From positions 310,001 to 374,000 of the forward strand of contig NZ_CP083691.1 in the NCBI RefSeq assembly GCF_020097155.1: a stretch of DNA of 64,000 bases, in the 5' to 3' direction. The position numbers and the translations under genes are program-made. This DNA comes from Micrococcus porci (GTDB lineage Bacteria; Actinomycetota; Actinomycetes; Actinomycetales; Micrococcaceae). Below, in pieces: positions 56,401 to 64,000 of this stretch. The first letter of the stretch is position 1. Each line of letters begins with the position of its first letter. Under the pieces are notes generated by a model. It saw only the letters and a list, made by a program, of their open reading frames with translations. It was not told the origin of the DNA and searched no databases.

Positions 56401-57502
56401 GGAGTTCGCAGATCTGACGCCGGTGCTCAACGGCCTCATCTCCCGCGGCGCCGCATACGGCATCCACATCATCACCACGGTCGCCCGGCAGGGTGAGATC
56501 CGCTCGACCCAGCAGACCTTCTTCACCCACCGGGTGGAGCTGCGGCTCTCCACGCCCTCGGACTCGGCGATCGACCGCAAGGCCGCCGAGGAGGTCCGCG
56601 AGGACACGCCGGGCCGAGGCCTGGCGTCGACCCGCCTGCACGGCCAGGTGGCGCTGCCGCGCGTCGACGGCGCCGCGGACCCGGGCACCGCGGCGGAGGG
56701 GCTCGCCGAGACGGTGCAGCGGATCGCCGAGTCCGCGCGCGGCGAGGCGATGGCCGTGCGCGTGCTGCCGCCGACCACCGAGCGGCCGCCCCTGGAGCAG
56801 CTGGAGGACCCGGGACGGCTTCCCGTGGGCCTGCTCGAGGACGACCTGTCCGTGCGCTCGCTGGACATCGACGGGCGGGAGCGTCACGTGGTGGCCCTCG
56901 GCGACGCGCAGACCGGGCGCAGCTCGATGCTCCGGCAGTTCGCCCGGCACTTCATGGACACCCACGCGGACACCGAGATGATGTTCGTGGTGTTCGATCC
57001 GCGCGGGGAGCTCAAGGGCGTCATCCCGGACGCGTACATGGCCGGCTACGCCGGCAATGCGACCGTGGCCGTGCCCCTCGCGCGGGCGCTCGTCTCCGAG
57101 CTGGAGAAGCGGCAGTCCACCGATCCGAAGGACGCCGGCCCCATGCGCCAGGCGCGGATCGTGGTGCTGGTGGACGACTACGACGTGCTCACCGTGGCCG
57201 GGGACTCCCCGTTGGCCCCGCTGCTGCCGTACCTGCCGATGGCACGGGAGCTGAAGCTGCACGTGTTCCTCACCCGCCGCATGAAGGGCGCCTCCCGTGG
57301 GCTGTACGAGAAGTTCCTGGCGTCCCTCGTGTCCCAGGACGCGGTGACCCTGATGTTCAGCGGCGACCGCTCCGAGGGCGTGCTGTTCGACGGGCTCCGC
57401 CCGAAGCGGCTGCCCCCCGGCCGCGCCGTGCTGATCGGGGCGTCGCGGAGGCACGAGACGGTGCAGACGTTCACGGGCCCGCCCGCGCCTGGGAGAGGGT
57501 GA
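53435..57502 (+). CDS. eccC: EccC: FtsK/SpoIIIE-type T7SS ATPase
   Basis: 1355 residues: two N-terminal membrane segments (LLMIVPMVAAAASMLTMMAF and VGALAMVVTLTAMLILYG), a DUF region, then three ATPase domains. P-loops are GATGSGKS (504-511), GGPRSGKST (872-880) and a third GDAQTGRSS (1156-1164) with Arg replacing the P-loop Lys. Walker-B-type LIVIIDEFGELL and VVLVDDYDVLT are present. EccC is the motor that recognises WXG100 signals. It is a single-chain version (not split into Ca/Cb) and is the last gene of the operon. Confidence 0.92.
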   Translation: MTRRLVHRPGRTVPPARLLPEDVITGPQPVDPAMDQGSGPNLLMIVPMVAAAASMLTMMAFRQSPFAAVGALAMVVTLTAMLILYGSQAGKARRRRTTLRETYTRYLDRQRRRLIAEDEQARAIAASAAPPPGALLDVVRRPDRLWERRRTDEDFLQTRVGLGARPVRALRVAVQDNATQVQDEFMLKQAESLATRFRTTDDMPVSLPLDSLGNLAVVGPREFGLTAARSLVLGACVQQAPEDLVVALLVPPERRADWPWFDRLPHARVADAASPTGNRLLVAADADDLMRMLRADLARRAGIAAETLRASTRDGRAATELSRLVIVVDSHGEPAAGLPLEGSHLPLVSRGITLITLVSDRLDEPSDVRLRLSATGGTDVTGAAEFQVDDARQDEGRPTVSHGRLDTFDAATALGVATDLQPLRLSADSLEHAEDDLSSTQTFLQMLGLSPELTLEELRRRWRPRGQDEFLRVPIGEDDRGDAVHLDLKEAAQLGMGPHGLCVGATGSGKSELLRALVFALLASHAPERMSLLLVDFKGGATFAPFHGAPHVAGIITNLSDDLSLVERVYASLSGEILRRQEVLKAAGNLANITDYQVHRERELAQGRSVEALPHLIVIIDEFGELLTARPDFIDLFLSIGRIGRSIGVHLLLSSQRIESGRLRGLETYLSYRLGLRTLSESESRTVLDTADAFHLPPLPGFGYLKVDTSVYTRFRSGYVSSPLEEEAAARAEQERVLTADDDVPPALPVPDYGLQLVLPTEGAEPQLSSGAGAAQVMEEPEDHRPTIMETLMDRLREVPSPVEPLWLPPLPEALTLDQAAGDVAVTDHGLRLPAGGDLEVPIGLIDDPEHQWQGLWMLDFASGSGHLIVQGGPRSGKSTLLQTIVTSLALTHSPQQVGVYCVDLLGSSLLPLQGLPHVGGVAIRTNREMVTRTLREVSAMLTLREKLFEAEGIDSMTTLRRRHADGSLPDLGSADVFLVLDGYGQVNEEFADLTPVLNGLISRGAAYGIHIITTVARQGEIRSTQQTFFTHRVELRLSTPSDSAIDRKAAEEVREDTPGRGLASTRLHGQVALPRVDGAADPGTAAEGLAETVQRIAESARGEAMAVRVLPPTTERPPLEQLEDPGRLPVGLLEDDLSVRSLDIDGRERHVVALGDAQTGRSSMLRQFARHFMDTHADTEMMFVVFDPRGELKGVIPDAYMAGYAGNATVAVPLARALVSELEKRQSTDPKDAGPMRQARIVVLVDDYDVLTVAGDSPLAPLLPYLPMARELKLHVFLTRRMKGASRGLYEKFLASLVSQDAVTLMFSGDRSEGVLFDGLRPKRLPPGRAVLIGASRRHETVQTFTGPPAPGRG

Positions 57503-57637
57503 CGAATGTCGCCGGATGACGGCGGGCGCCTTCCACGCTTTCTGGAACACCCGGGACGAGCTGGACCTGCGAGCCGCCGCAGTGGTCCTCGCCCACAATG
57601 CGGGCCGGGTCTCGGAAACGGCGGGGAGTTCATCTCC

Positions 57638-57778
57638 ATGGACCAGGACGTGGCGACGGAGGCCGAACAAACGGTGTCCGAGGACGGCGCCGTCTACGCA
57701 GGCGTCATCGGCCTTTTCCTGCCCGCGGCCCTGATCGCGGCCCTCGTGGCCGCCGCACGAGGGCGCCGACGCGTCTGA
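57638..57778 (+). CDS. Short remnant paralogue of the 39622-39870 membrane protein
   Basis: 46 residues from ATG 57638. The end (YAGVIGLFLPAALIAALVAA, basic tail GRRRV) equals the C-terminus of the small membrane protein at 39622-39870, while the N-terminal half is missing. The stretch 57503-57637 has no supported gene, only a weak TetR-like peptide in another frame. Confidence 0.5.
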   Translation: MDQDVATEAEQTVSEDGAVYAGVIGLFLPAALIAALVAAARGRRRV

Positions 57779-57804
57779 CCCCGCCAGCCGGGCATTGCCC
57801 CGTT

Positions 57805-57833
57805 TCCACGGAATCCTCTAGACGTTCCGTGGA
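57805..57833 (+). terminator. Terminator hairpin
   Basis: TCCACGGAA pairs perfectly with TTCCGTGGA across 11 bases, just after the small membrane gene remnant. Confidence 0.6.
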
Positions 57834-57852
57834 GGCGGGCCCTCTACTCTCT

Positions 57853-57868
57853 GCGGGGCACGCCCCGC
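57853..57868 (+). terminator. GCGGGGC/GCCCCGC hairpin followed by TCTTCT
   Basis: A 7-base perfect stem with a 2-base loop and a T-rich tail, second terminator-like element in the same gap (57779-57944). Confidence 0.5.
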
Positions 57869-57944
57869 TCTTCTGCCTTCCACCCGCGGCGGCTTAATGT
57901 GCTTCTATCCTCAACGTTCGCGCCCACATGCCCAGGAAGGCCCC

Positions 57945-58334
57945 ATGACCAAGTACAACTTTGAGGCCTACCCCACCGAGCCGGAGTCCATGGCCAAGTA
58001 CCTGCACGAACGGGAAGCGGCAGGCAAGCCCATAACCCGCGCGGAGGGAGAGGCATACATCGAGTGGAGCCTGGCGAAGGAGCAGGAGATCACCGAACGC
58101 AAGGAACGGATGAGCCCAGCAGAGCGCGCCGGTCACGAAGGGTTCCAGCGCGAGGAGGAGCCCATGGGCGCCATCTTCGATCTCGAGGACGCCCGGTCCG
58201 AAGTAGAGGCCCTCGTCGAGGCGGCCGAGGATGCCGAGCGCGCCGCCGCGGGTAAGCGTCCCCTCAAGCGAGAGCGCGACATCGTCACCCCGGAAGGGTT
58301 CTCCGGGATGGGTGTGACGCCGCGCGGCTGGTGA
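57945..58334 (+). CDS. Unknown charged protein, family with KYxFE-type head and GVTPRGW tail (copy 2)
   Basis: 129 residues from ATG 57945 (AGGAAGG upstream). It shares with the protein at 40039-40422 the head (YNFEAYPTEPESMAKYLHER) and the tail (KRERDIVTPEGFSGMGVTPR ending GW), with a divergent Glu/Ala-rich middle. It lies between the T7SS operon and the tail-to-tail membrane-protein gene. Function unknown. Confidence 0.6.
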   Translation: MTKYNFEAYPTEPESMAKYLHEREAAGKPITRAEGEAYIEWSLAKEQEITERKERMSPAERAGHEGFQREEEPMGAIFDLEDARSEVEALVEAAEDAERAAAGKRPLKRERDIVTPEGFSGMGVTPRGW

Positions 58335-58417
58335 TTCATCCAGGAGTCCATGGCGCGCTCTCTACCATCTCAAGAAGACTTTGGCGGCAGTTCGATTGGA
58401 GCACCGCGCGAGCGTGA

Positions 58418-59227
58418 TCAGTCCTGGGGCGCGCCCTGCACAGACACTCCCAGCGCACGCAGTTGCTCCGCGATGCTCTCCGCTCGGGCGTCGAATGACC
58501 GGACGCGGTCGACGTAGCCGGGTTTGCCGCGGTGCAAGTTAGCGATCTCTACCTGTCGGTGATACTCCTCCAGGAGGGTCCTCACTTGGTGGTCCGCGCG
58601 GTTCTCTGTCACGGCGACGACGTCCATCTCCCCCTCCTTCAAGACGCGAGAACGATCCAGCGTCCTCGCCATCTTCTTCAACGTCTGGCTGACCGTGTGC
58701 AGATCGTCGTAGGAGTGGAACATGCCACCCTCCAACACACGGAGGTCAAGATCGAATGTGTCGGTCCACTCGCGTCCGGATGAGTCCACGTACGACACGA
58801 CGGCGGTGTGATGAACCGGGAGGTCGTCCCTCCCGGAACGGTCCGACATACGGTCGTAGAACATGCGGGTGACCTGCCCAGGCGGGATCATTGCCGTCGG
58901 TTCATGCAAGAGCCGCATGGCGGCCATCTCATTCCCACCCTCCTCACGTGCCCGCAGGAGGTGAGGTTCGATGCTGATGGTCACGTTGTACGCCGGGCGG
59001 ACACCGATGTTGCGGATGACAAAGTCCACCATTGCCATCGACCTCTCGCCGGGCTCCAGGGTCACAAGCACGTAGGGCCGAGTGGCCTCTACCTGAGCGT
59101 CGCGGGCGGTCTCCCACTGTCGTTTGGCGTAGAGACCAGCCACGATGGCCGCGACCAAGAGCCCGGCTGTCAGCAACGTGTAGATCGCGGTCCAGGCGGG
59201 AGTCGTGAGGCCCCAGAACGTCTCCAT
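58418..59227 (-). CDS. Single-TM protein of unknown function coupled to a type III-like module
   Basis: 269 residues from ATG 59227, overlapping the helicase stop as TGATG. One N-terminal membrane segment (AIYTLLTAGLLVAAIVAGLY), then a cytoplasmic Ig/beta-like region (YVLVTLEPGERSMAMVDFVI, NIGVRPAYNVTISI) and a C-terminal helical part (KKMARTLDRSRVL, QVRTLLEEYHRQVEIANL). It has a 5'-truncated relative at 40471-40701. Its position makes it a candidate membrane-linked partner of the restriction module. Confidence 0.6.
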   Translation of the reverse strand: METFWGLTTPAWTAIYTLLTAGLLVAAIVAGLYAKRQWETARDAQVEATRPYVLVTLEPGERSMAMVDFVIRNIGVRPAYNVTISIEPHLLRAREEGGNEMAAMRLLHEPTAMIPPGQVTRMFYDRMSDRSGRDDLPVHHTAVVSYVDSSGREWTDTFDLDLRVLEGGMFHSYDDLHTVSQTLKKMARTLDRSRVLKEGEMDVVAVTENRADHQVRTLLEEYHRQVEIANLHRGKPGYVDRVRSFDARAESIAEQLRALGVSVQGAPQD

Positions 59228-62043
59228 CAGTAGTCGACCGCCGCGTCACTCTCGTACAGCGCCCGCGCGGATGTGGCGACCTCGACGGCTTCCCGGACCT
59301 TGGGGTCCTGCATGTCTAAAGCCCGCATCTTGCCGTTCACCTCGGTCAGGCCCTCGATGCGCATGAACTCGTCGCCGTACTGCTCGGCGTATCGGGCCAA
59401 GCCGCGCAGCTTCGGCAGTGCGTCCGACAGGTGGTGCCCGTGCGGGTCCACGATGGACGCCCGCACCCGGCCCTGGGCGTCCTCGTGGAAGAACAGGAAG
59501 TCCGGGCGCATGGTGCGCCAGGCGTTCCCGTCGCGGTATGCGATGGCCAGGGACTCGTCCTTCACACGGGAGGGGTTGCGGTACCAGGCGATGGCGCCGC
59601 GGCGGCGCATCTCCTGGTCGACGACCGAGGACTCCACTCGGTTCAGGGTCAGCGGGTACGTGCCGTCCTCAGCGGTGAGGATGTGGTCCGTGCGGGTCGG
59701 CAGGGGCTTCTTGTCGACGTCGACGGGGCTCTCCTGCCAGTTCACCGGCTTGGCCAGGTTCCCGCGCTGGGGCTCGGTGGACTGCTCCATGAGGGCCTTG
59801 TACGCGGCCTGCCGGTCATCGGCGAGGGCCTTGATGTCGGTGCGGTGCTCCTGGAACCAGCGGCCGACCAGGCGGGAGGCTTCCTCCTTGACGTCCGCGA
59901 CGATGTCCGGAACGGACGCCATGCCCGCCACACGGGCGTACGCCTCGCGCAGGTCGTCCTCGTCAGCGTCGGGACCGACGATGTGGTTCACGTAGGTGCG
60001 GGACACGTCCGCGGTGAACGCGCGCGCGGCCCGCTGGTAGGCCTCGCGGACGACAGCGAGGTCGGCACGCTCGGTGAACATCCCGATCCGTTCCTTGCCT
60101 GTGGCCCGGTCGGCGAGGATCGTGCGGACCCGCACCTCGAGGATGTCCTTGACCGCCTTGTCCACGTCCTCCCGGAACTGCCCAGCCCGGTAGTCGAGGG
60201 TGCCGTGCAGGTGACGGTGTGCCTCCTCGCCCGCGTCGGGGCGGAGGCCGTCCTCGGAGAGGTACTGACCCAGGGCGGTCAGCAGGGGCACGGGGCCAAG
60301 ACCGCGGGAGGGTGTGGTCTCCGTCGGCAGGGAATCGAAGAGGTCCCACAGGGGCCCGTTTTCGATGGGGGTGACCTTGACTCGGTCGGTGAGCACAACG
60401 GGTCCGACAGCGCCTCCCTGGCCGCCCCCGGAGGCGCCGCGAGTCTCGCCCTGGTGAAGGCCGCCCGGGCGCGCGGGGGTGCCCTGGCCATCGGCCGAGG
60501 GCTCCGCTACACGGTCGGTAGCGTGCGTGCCGTGGCCGGGCACCTCGGGGTTGGCAGGCTCGGTGCCACCCCCCGACGACGCACCCGCCCCGCCCGAGGG
60601 AGGAGTCACCTCGGGACGCGGGTCCGGGTCGACGACCGGGTCGATGATCGGGTTAGGGACCTCGTCATTCGTGAGGTCCTTCACCACCTGACGGGCGGCC
60701 TTCTCGTCGAAGTTCGGGAGCAGGCACAGCACCGAGTTCAACTCGTCGTTGCCGGGGATGCGGCGGGCCAGCGGGGTACGCACCATGCGGCCGAGAGTCT
60801 GGGTGATCTTTGTCAGGTCCGACACGGTGCGGAACGACATGAGCACCTCAGCGCGCGGGCAGTCCCAGCCCGTGGTCACGGCCTCCTTCGCCAACAGGAT
60901 GCGAACACGCTTCGTGTCCTGCACCTTCTCGGGGTCGATGTGCGGGATGAACAGGCCCGCGGCCTGGATGGCCTCCTTCTCACCGAACACGTGCGCGACG
61001 GCGCCCGCGGGCATCTCCGGCCACACGTCCATGATGGTCCGCAGGTACCCGGCGATGTCGGAAGGGGTGACCGAGTTCGGGGTCTGGAGGACCATCAACG
61101 GGACGACCCGCTCGATCTCCGCGCCCGGGTGATCGGCCCTCTGTTCGGCCACGTACGCGTCCCATGCGGCTTCGGACTCGAGCAACTGCCGGACCGCGGA
61201 GCGGAGTAGGACGGTCTCGAACGACCCCACCTCGTCCGGGTGGGGGATGTTGAGTAGGATGTTGTCCTTGAGCAGGCCGGACTTCTGGATACGCGCCGGG
61301 TCCACTTGCACAGGGTCGAGACCGAGACGGCCGCGGATGCCGTCCATGGCGTTCGTGAACCGCTGGAGGGTGGCGGAGATGCCGAACACCACGGGCATGG
61401 GCGGCACTCCGGGCTGGCCTGCGATGAGCCGCTTCACGATGGTCTTCTGCTCCGCCTGCGCACGAGCCGTGGTGCCCATGCCCTTGTGCGCTTCGTCGAG
61501 GAAGAAGTACAGGGTGAGGTCGGGGTTCTGGATGGTGGCGGCGATGATGTCGTAGATCGTCTGCGGCACCATGTCCGGCCGCACACGGGGGTCCAGGCCC
61601 GCGAAGGTGTCCTGCCCTTCGGTGCCGGAGGGCTGGAATCCACGCACCATGCGGGAGGTCTTGGCGAACTTCTGCGTGTTGATGAAGTACACGGTCCGCG
61701 GGTCCAGAGCAGGCTTCGTGTACCCGGCGTTCAGGTCAGTCATCCGGCCGATCAGATCGGGAGCCGCGGCCTCGAGCCGGTGCCTGGACTGGGCGTTCAG
61801 GGTTGGGTCGTCGGAGAACCACAGCACGACGGCGCCGGGGTCCGCGAGGAAGTCGAAGGTGTCACTGCCGAAGAACAGGGCCTCGATCACGGCCGCGGCG
61901 ATCACGGTCTTCCCACCGCCAGTCGTTGCGGTCAGCGCCATGGTCGGCAGGTGGCCCTCCCGCCGGAGACGCTGGGCCCGTTCGATGTTGGCCAGGATTT
62001 CGGCGACGGCGTCCGCCTGGTAGTCCTTGAGCGTGTACCTCAT
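59227..62043 (-). CDS. Type III-like Res helicase (second module)
   Basis: 938 residues. Walker A TTGGGKT (40-46), motif II DEAH (183-186), and a helicase C domain with TQTLGRMVRTPLARR. A Gly/Pro/Ser-rich linker occupies about 480-555. Near the C-terminus, RPDFLFFHEDAQGRVRASIV and DPHGHH resemble a PD-(D/E)XK nuclease, but the E-x-K reads D-P-H, so the cleavage site is atypical. Its start overlaps the methyltransferase stop, so the two form a translationally coupled pair. Confidence 0.85.
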   Translation of the reverse strand: MRYTLKDYQADAVAEILANIERAQRLRREGHLPTMALTATTGGGKTVIAAAVIEALFFGSDTFDFLADPGAVVLWFSDDPTLNAQSRHRLEAAAPDLIGRMTDLNAGYTKPALDPRTVYFINTQKFAKTSRMVRGFQPSGTEGQDTFAGLDPRVRPDMVPQTIYDIIAATIQNPDLTLYFFLDEAHKGMGTTARAQAEQKTIVKRLIAGQPGVPPMPVVFGISATLQRFTNAMDGIRGRLGLDPVQVDPARIQKSGLLKDNILLNIPHPDEVGSFETVLLRSAVRQLLESEAAWDAYVAEQRADHPGAEIERVVPLMVLQTPNSVTPSDIAGYLRTIMDVWPEMPAGAVAHVFGEKEAIQAAGLFIPHIDPEKVQDTKRVRILLAKEAVTTGWDCPRAEVLMSFRTVSDLTKITQTLGRMVRTPLARRIPGNDELNSVLCLLPNFDEKAARQVVKDLTNDEVPNPIIDPVVDPDPRPEVTPPSGGAGASSGGGTEPANPEVPGHGTHATDRVAEPSADGQGTPARPGGLHQGETRGASGGGQGGAVGPVVLTDRVKVTPIENGPLWDLFDSLPTETTPSRGLGPVPLLTALGQYLSEDGLRPDAGEEAHRHLHGTLDYRAGQFREDVDKAVKDILEVRVRTILADRATGKERIGMFTERADLAVVREAYQRAARAFTADVSRTYVNHIVGPDADEDDLREAYARVAGMASVPDIVADVKEEASRLVGRWFQEHRTDIKALADDRQAAYKALMEQSTEPQRGNLAKPVNWQESPVDVDKKPLPTRTDHILTAEDGTYPLTLNRVESSVVDQEMRRRGAIAWYRNPSRVKDESLAIAYRDGNAWRTMRPDFLFFHEDAQGRVRASIVDPHGHHLSDALPKLRGLARYAEQYGDEFMRIEGLTEVNGKMRALDMQDPKVREAVEVATSARALYESDAAVDY

Positions 62044-64000
62044 GCGCCCGCCCTTCCGCCCGTGTTGATCTCGAAGTTCGTCAGGTACGACTCGTAGAGC
62101 CGGACCGGGGTCACGTCCTCGGGGAGGAGGGCGCAGACGGCCTGGTAGCGGCGCTCGTCATCCGTGACGACGTACACGGTGCCCACACCGGCCTCGGCCA
62201 CGGCCTCCGCGAACGGGGTCGCGCGGTCCACCTTGGTGAGCACACCGTAGGCCTCGGCCACGTCCCACCCGCGGGCGTGAACCTCGGTGATGACCCGCCC
62301 GCGGGACCCGGCGCGCATCCAGAGCAGGGGCGCGATCCGCTTGAACGCGAGGTCCTGCCGGACCATGAGCGGCGACTCGTAGGTCAGCGTGAAGAACGCC
62401 GCGTTCTCCTCGAACCCGTCGGACATGGGGAACTCGTCCGTGAACTTGTAATCCCCCTTGATGGGGTCCCCAGTGGGGGTCCTGCCCGTGATTGCGGCGG
62501 TGACGCGGGGCTTGGTGACGTAGTCGCAGATGCCCCACTGCTCCCACTCCGGGTCGCCCGGACGGAGACCCTGCTTCCGCAGACCCTTTTGCTCCTCAGC
62601 CGAGACCTCGTTGTTCGTGACCGAGATGCACTGCCGCCGACCACCATCCTGCTTGTTCAGGCGCATTACAGCATGAGCCGTGGTCCCAGACCCGGAGAAG
62701 AAGTCCAGAACGACCGCATCAGGGTTTTTCTTGATGAGAAATCGGAGTGCATCTTCCACCGCGTAAAGCGACTTGGGGAAAGGAAACCTCTTGTCACCCA
62801 TAATCGACTTCAGAAGATTAGTGCCTCCCTGCTCCGCGTTATGAGAAGAGATGCGCCACTGCGAGGTTGGAACAAACGAAGCACTATATTCCGACGCATC
62901 CACCAGCACGGACCCGTCCGCGCGCCGCCCCCGCACCGGGAACCGCCCGTCTTCGACCTTGGCTTGTTCACCCGCCTTGAGATAGGTCAGGGTCGTCTTG
63001 GACCCCCTCCACCGACCGATCCGGACATATCCCTTGGTGATGAGGTCGCGAAGCGTGTCGGCACCGATCTGCCAACGCCCCTGGGAGCCGTCAGCCTTGA
63101 TTGGCCAGATTGCGACGGCGTCTTCCGGCGCCTCAACGGCAGTCAGGTCGGCGTCGTAGAAGGGCTCGCCGACCGAGACAAAAACAGGACCATCTCCCGC
63201 CAGCCGTATGAAGACGGGATAGAACATATTGGGGCGCGCGGCCCTCGTTGATCCGTCTGCCGTACGAAGCAAATCGGCCCACCGCAAGCCGAGCGCCCTT
63301 GAATCCTGAACGACTTTCCACTCGGAGCTCAAAGGCATCGGCGCAGGCTGGGAGGCGCCGACGAAGAGAAAAAATACATACTCGTCACTTCGAGCAAATC
63401 CTCCCGCTCGGTGCGACCCTTTGGGGTTGATGACCGTCGAGACCATTTGCATTCGTGCTTGCGGGAAGGTCTGCTCGAGGAGCATCCCGAGGCGGAGGTA
63501 CTCCTTCTCGTCAATGGTGACGATCAGGACGGAGTCCTCGGGGTTGAGGAGTTCGCGAGCGACCTGGAGGCGACGCTCCATGAAGGACAGCCACTTGGAG
63601 TGGCGGTAGTCGTCATCAGAGGCGACGTAGTCGTTGTTGTACTTCCAGTCCTTGGCGCCCGTGTTGTAAGGCGGGTCGATGTAGATGCAGTGCACCTGGT
63701 GGCGGTGGGTGTAGGTGAGCATCTCGAGGGCGTGGAAGTTCTCCGCATTGATGACCGTGTGGAACGGCTTGTCCCCTCCGCGTTCGACGCGGCCGGTCTC
63801 GACGAGGCCGGGGTACATGTGGTCGCGGAACTCGGCGACGACGACGAGATCGGCGAGGGCCGCCTCGGCCCCCTGCTCACCATCCACCTCAACCAGGTGC
63901 GCGATGTCGTCGGCGCGGTTGATGCGCTGGACACGCCAGAGGGTCTGGTCGCCCTTCTTGGTCTCGCCGCGGGGCGGAAGGATGCGGACCTTGTCCCCCT
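62040..64000 (-). CDS. Type III-like adenine DNA methyltransferase (second module), 5' end outside window
   Basis: At least 650 residues; the frame remains open to the last base (…RRGETKKGDQ-type codons before GTG 63887), so the start lies beyond 64000. DPPY in CIYIDPPYNTGAKDW comes before DFFSGSGTTAHAV, the beta-class order. The recognition region (about 62690-63440) is lower in GC than the catalytic ends, as in the first Mod gene. It is unrelated in detail to the methyltransferase at 3096-5069 and so should have another specificity. Confidence 0.88.
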   Translation of the reverse strand, partial: GDKVRILPPRGETKKGDQTLWRVQRINRADDIAHLVEVDGEQGAEAALADLVVVAEFRDHMYPGLVETGRVERGGDKPFHTVINAENFHALEMLTYTHRHQVHCIYIDPPYNTGAKDWKYNNDYVASDDDYRHSKWLSFMERRLQVARELLNPEDSVLIVTIDEKEYLRLGMLLEQTFPQARMQMVSTVINPKGSHRAGGFARSDEYVFFLFVGASQPAPMPLSSEWKVVQDSRALGLRWADLLRTADGSTRAARPNMFYPVFIRLAGDGPVFVSVGEPFYDADLTAVEAPEDAVAIWPIKADGSQGRWQIGADTLRDLITKGYVRIGRWRGSKTTLTYLKAGEQAKVEDGRFPVRGRRADGSVLVDASEYSASFVPTSQWRISSHNAEQGGTNLLKSIMGDKRFPFPKSLYAVEDALRFLIKKNPDAVVLDFFSGSGTTAHAVMRLNKQDGGRRQCISVTNNEVSAEEQKGLRKQGLRPGDPEWEQWGICDYVTKPRVTAAITGRTPTGDPIKGDYKFTDEFPMSDGFEENAAFFTLTYESPLMVRQDLAFKRIAPLLWMRAGSRGRVITEVHARGWDVAEAYGVLTKVDRATPFAEAVAEAGVGTVYVVTDDERRYQAVCALLPEDVTPVRLYESYLTNFEINTGGRAGA

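Noticed and set aside
57516-57650. TetR-like peptide (TAGAFHAFWNTRDELDLRAA) after EccC
   Set aside because: It resembles the end of a TetR helix-turn-helix but has no start, no rest of the protein and competes with another frame; too little to call.

Overview
The window is very GC-rich actinobacterial DNA, with dense genes, ATGA/TGATG operon overlaps and many GTG starts. Gene content (an Erm 23S rRNA methylase with a leader peptide, a WXG100/EccC/EccD type VII secretion cluster, actinobacterial IS481/IS3/IS5 elements) fits a Micrococcus-like organism, probably M. luteus. That assignment is inference; no rRNA or other marker gene lies in the window.

Region 1 (1-11198, + strand) is a type III-like restriction/defence operon: a SNF2-type helicase (5' end outside the window), a DUF4391 protein, a Mod-type adenine methyltransferase, an AlbA_2/ATPase-fold protein, a Res-type helicase-nuclease and a HEPN-DUF3320 protein. 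Facing it, beyond a bidirectional terminator, is an unusual NucS-like nuclease/RAMA/alkyltransferase-like fusion (11274-12644).

Region 2 (12.7-25.6 kb) is ordinary chromosome: glycerophosphodiesterase, NYN protein, acyltransferase-type membrane protein, amino-acid permease, HAD phosphatase, malate dehydrogenase, PfkB sugar kinase, uracil permease, LysR-type sensor-domain protein, dienelactone hydrolase, YceI and a CitE-like lyase.

Region 3 (25.7-50.4 kb) is a mosaic accessory region. It holds repeated type VII effector/immunity-like cassettes (around 26-27.7, 42-44.1 and 46-49.6 kb), most of them broken by insertion sequences: three IS3-family elements sharing the same outer end, one further IS3 element, two IS481 copies and one IS5/IS427 element. 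Between the ISs sit an inducible erm gene overlapping an AraC-type regulator, an M23 peptidase split by an IS481 copy, an FKBP lipoprotein, an XRE-ImmA gene pair and a small conserved module (39.6-40.7 kb).

Region 4 (49.3-57.5 kb) is the type VII secretion core: WXG100 genes on the minus strand and, divergently, a small coiled-coil membrane protein, EccD, a MinD-like ATPase and EccC. EccB, EccE and MycP are not in the window.

Region 5 (57.6-64 kb) begins with a second copy of the 39.6-40.7 kb module. It ends in a second type III-like helicase plus methyltransferase operon on the minus strand that runs out of the window. The T7SS/toxin region is thus bracketed by two different restriction-type modules.
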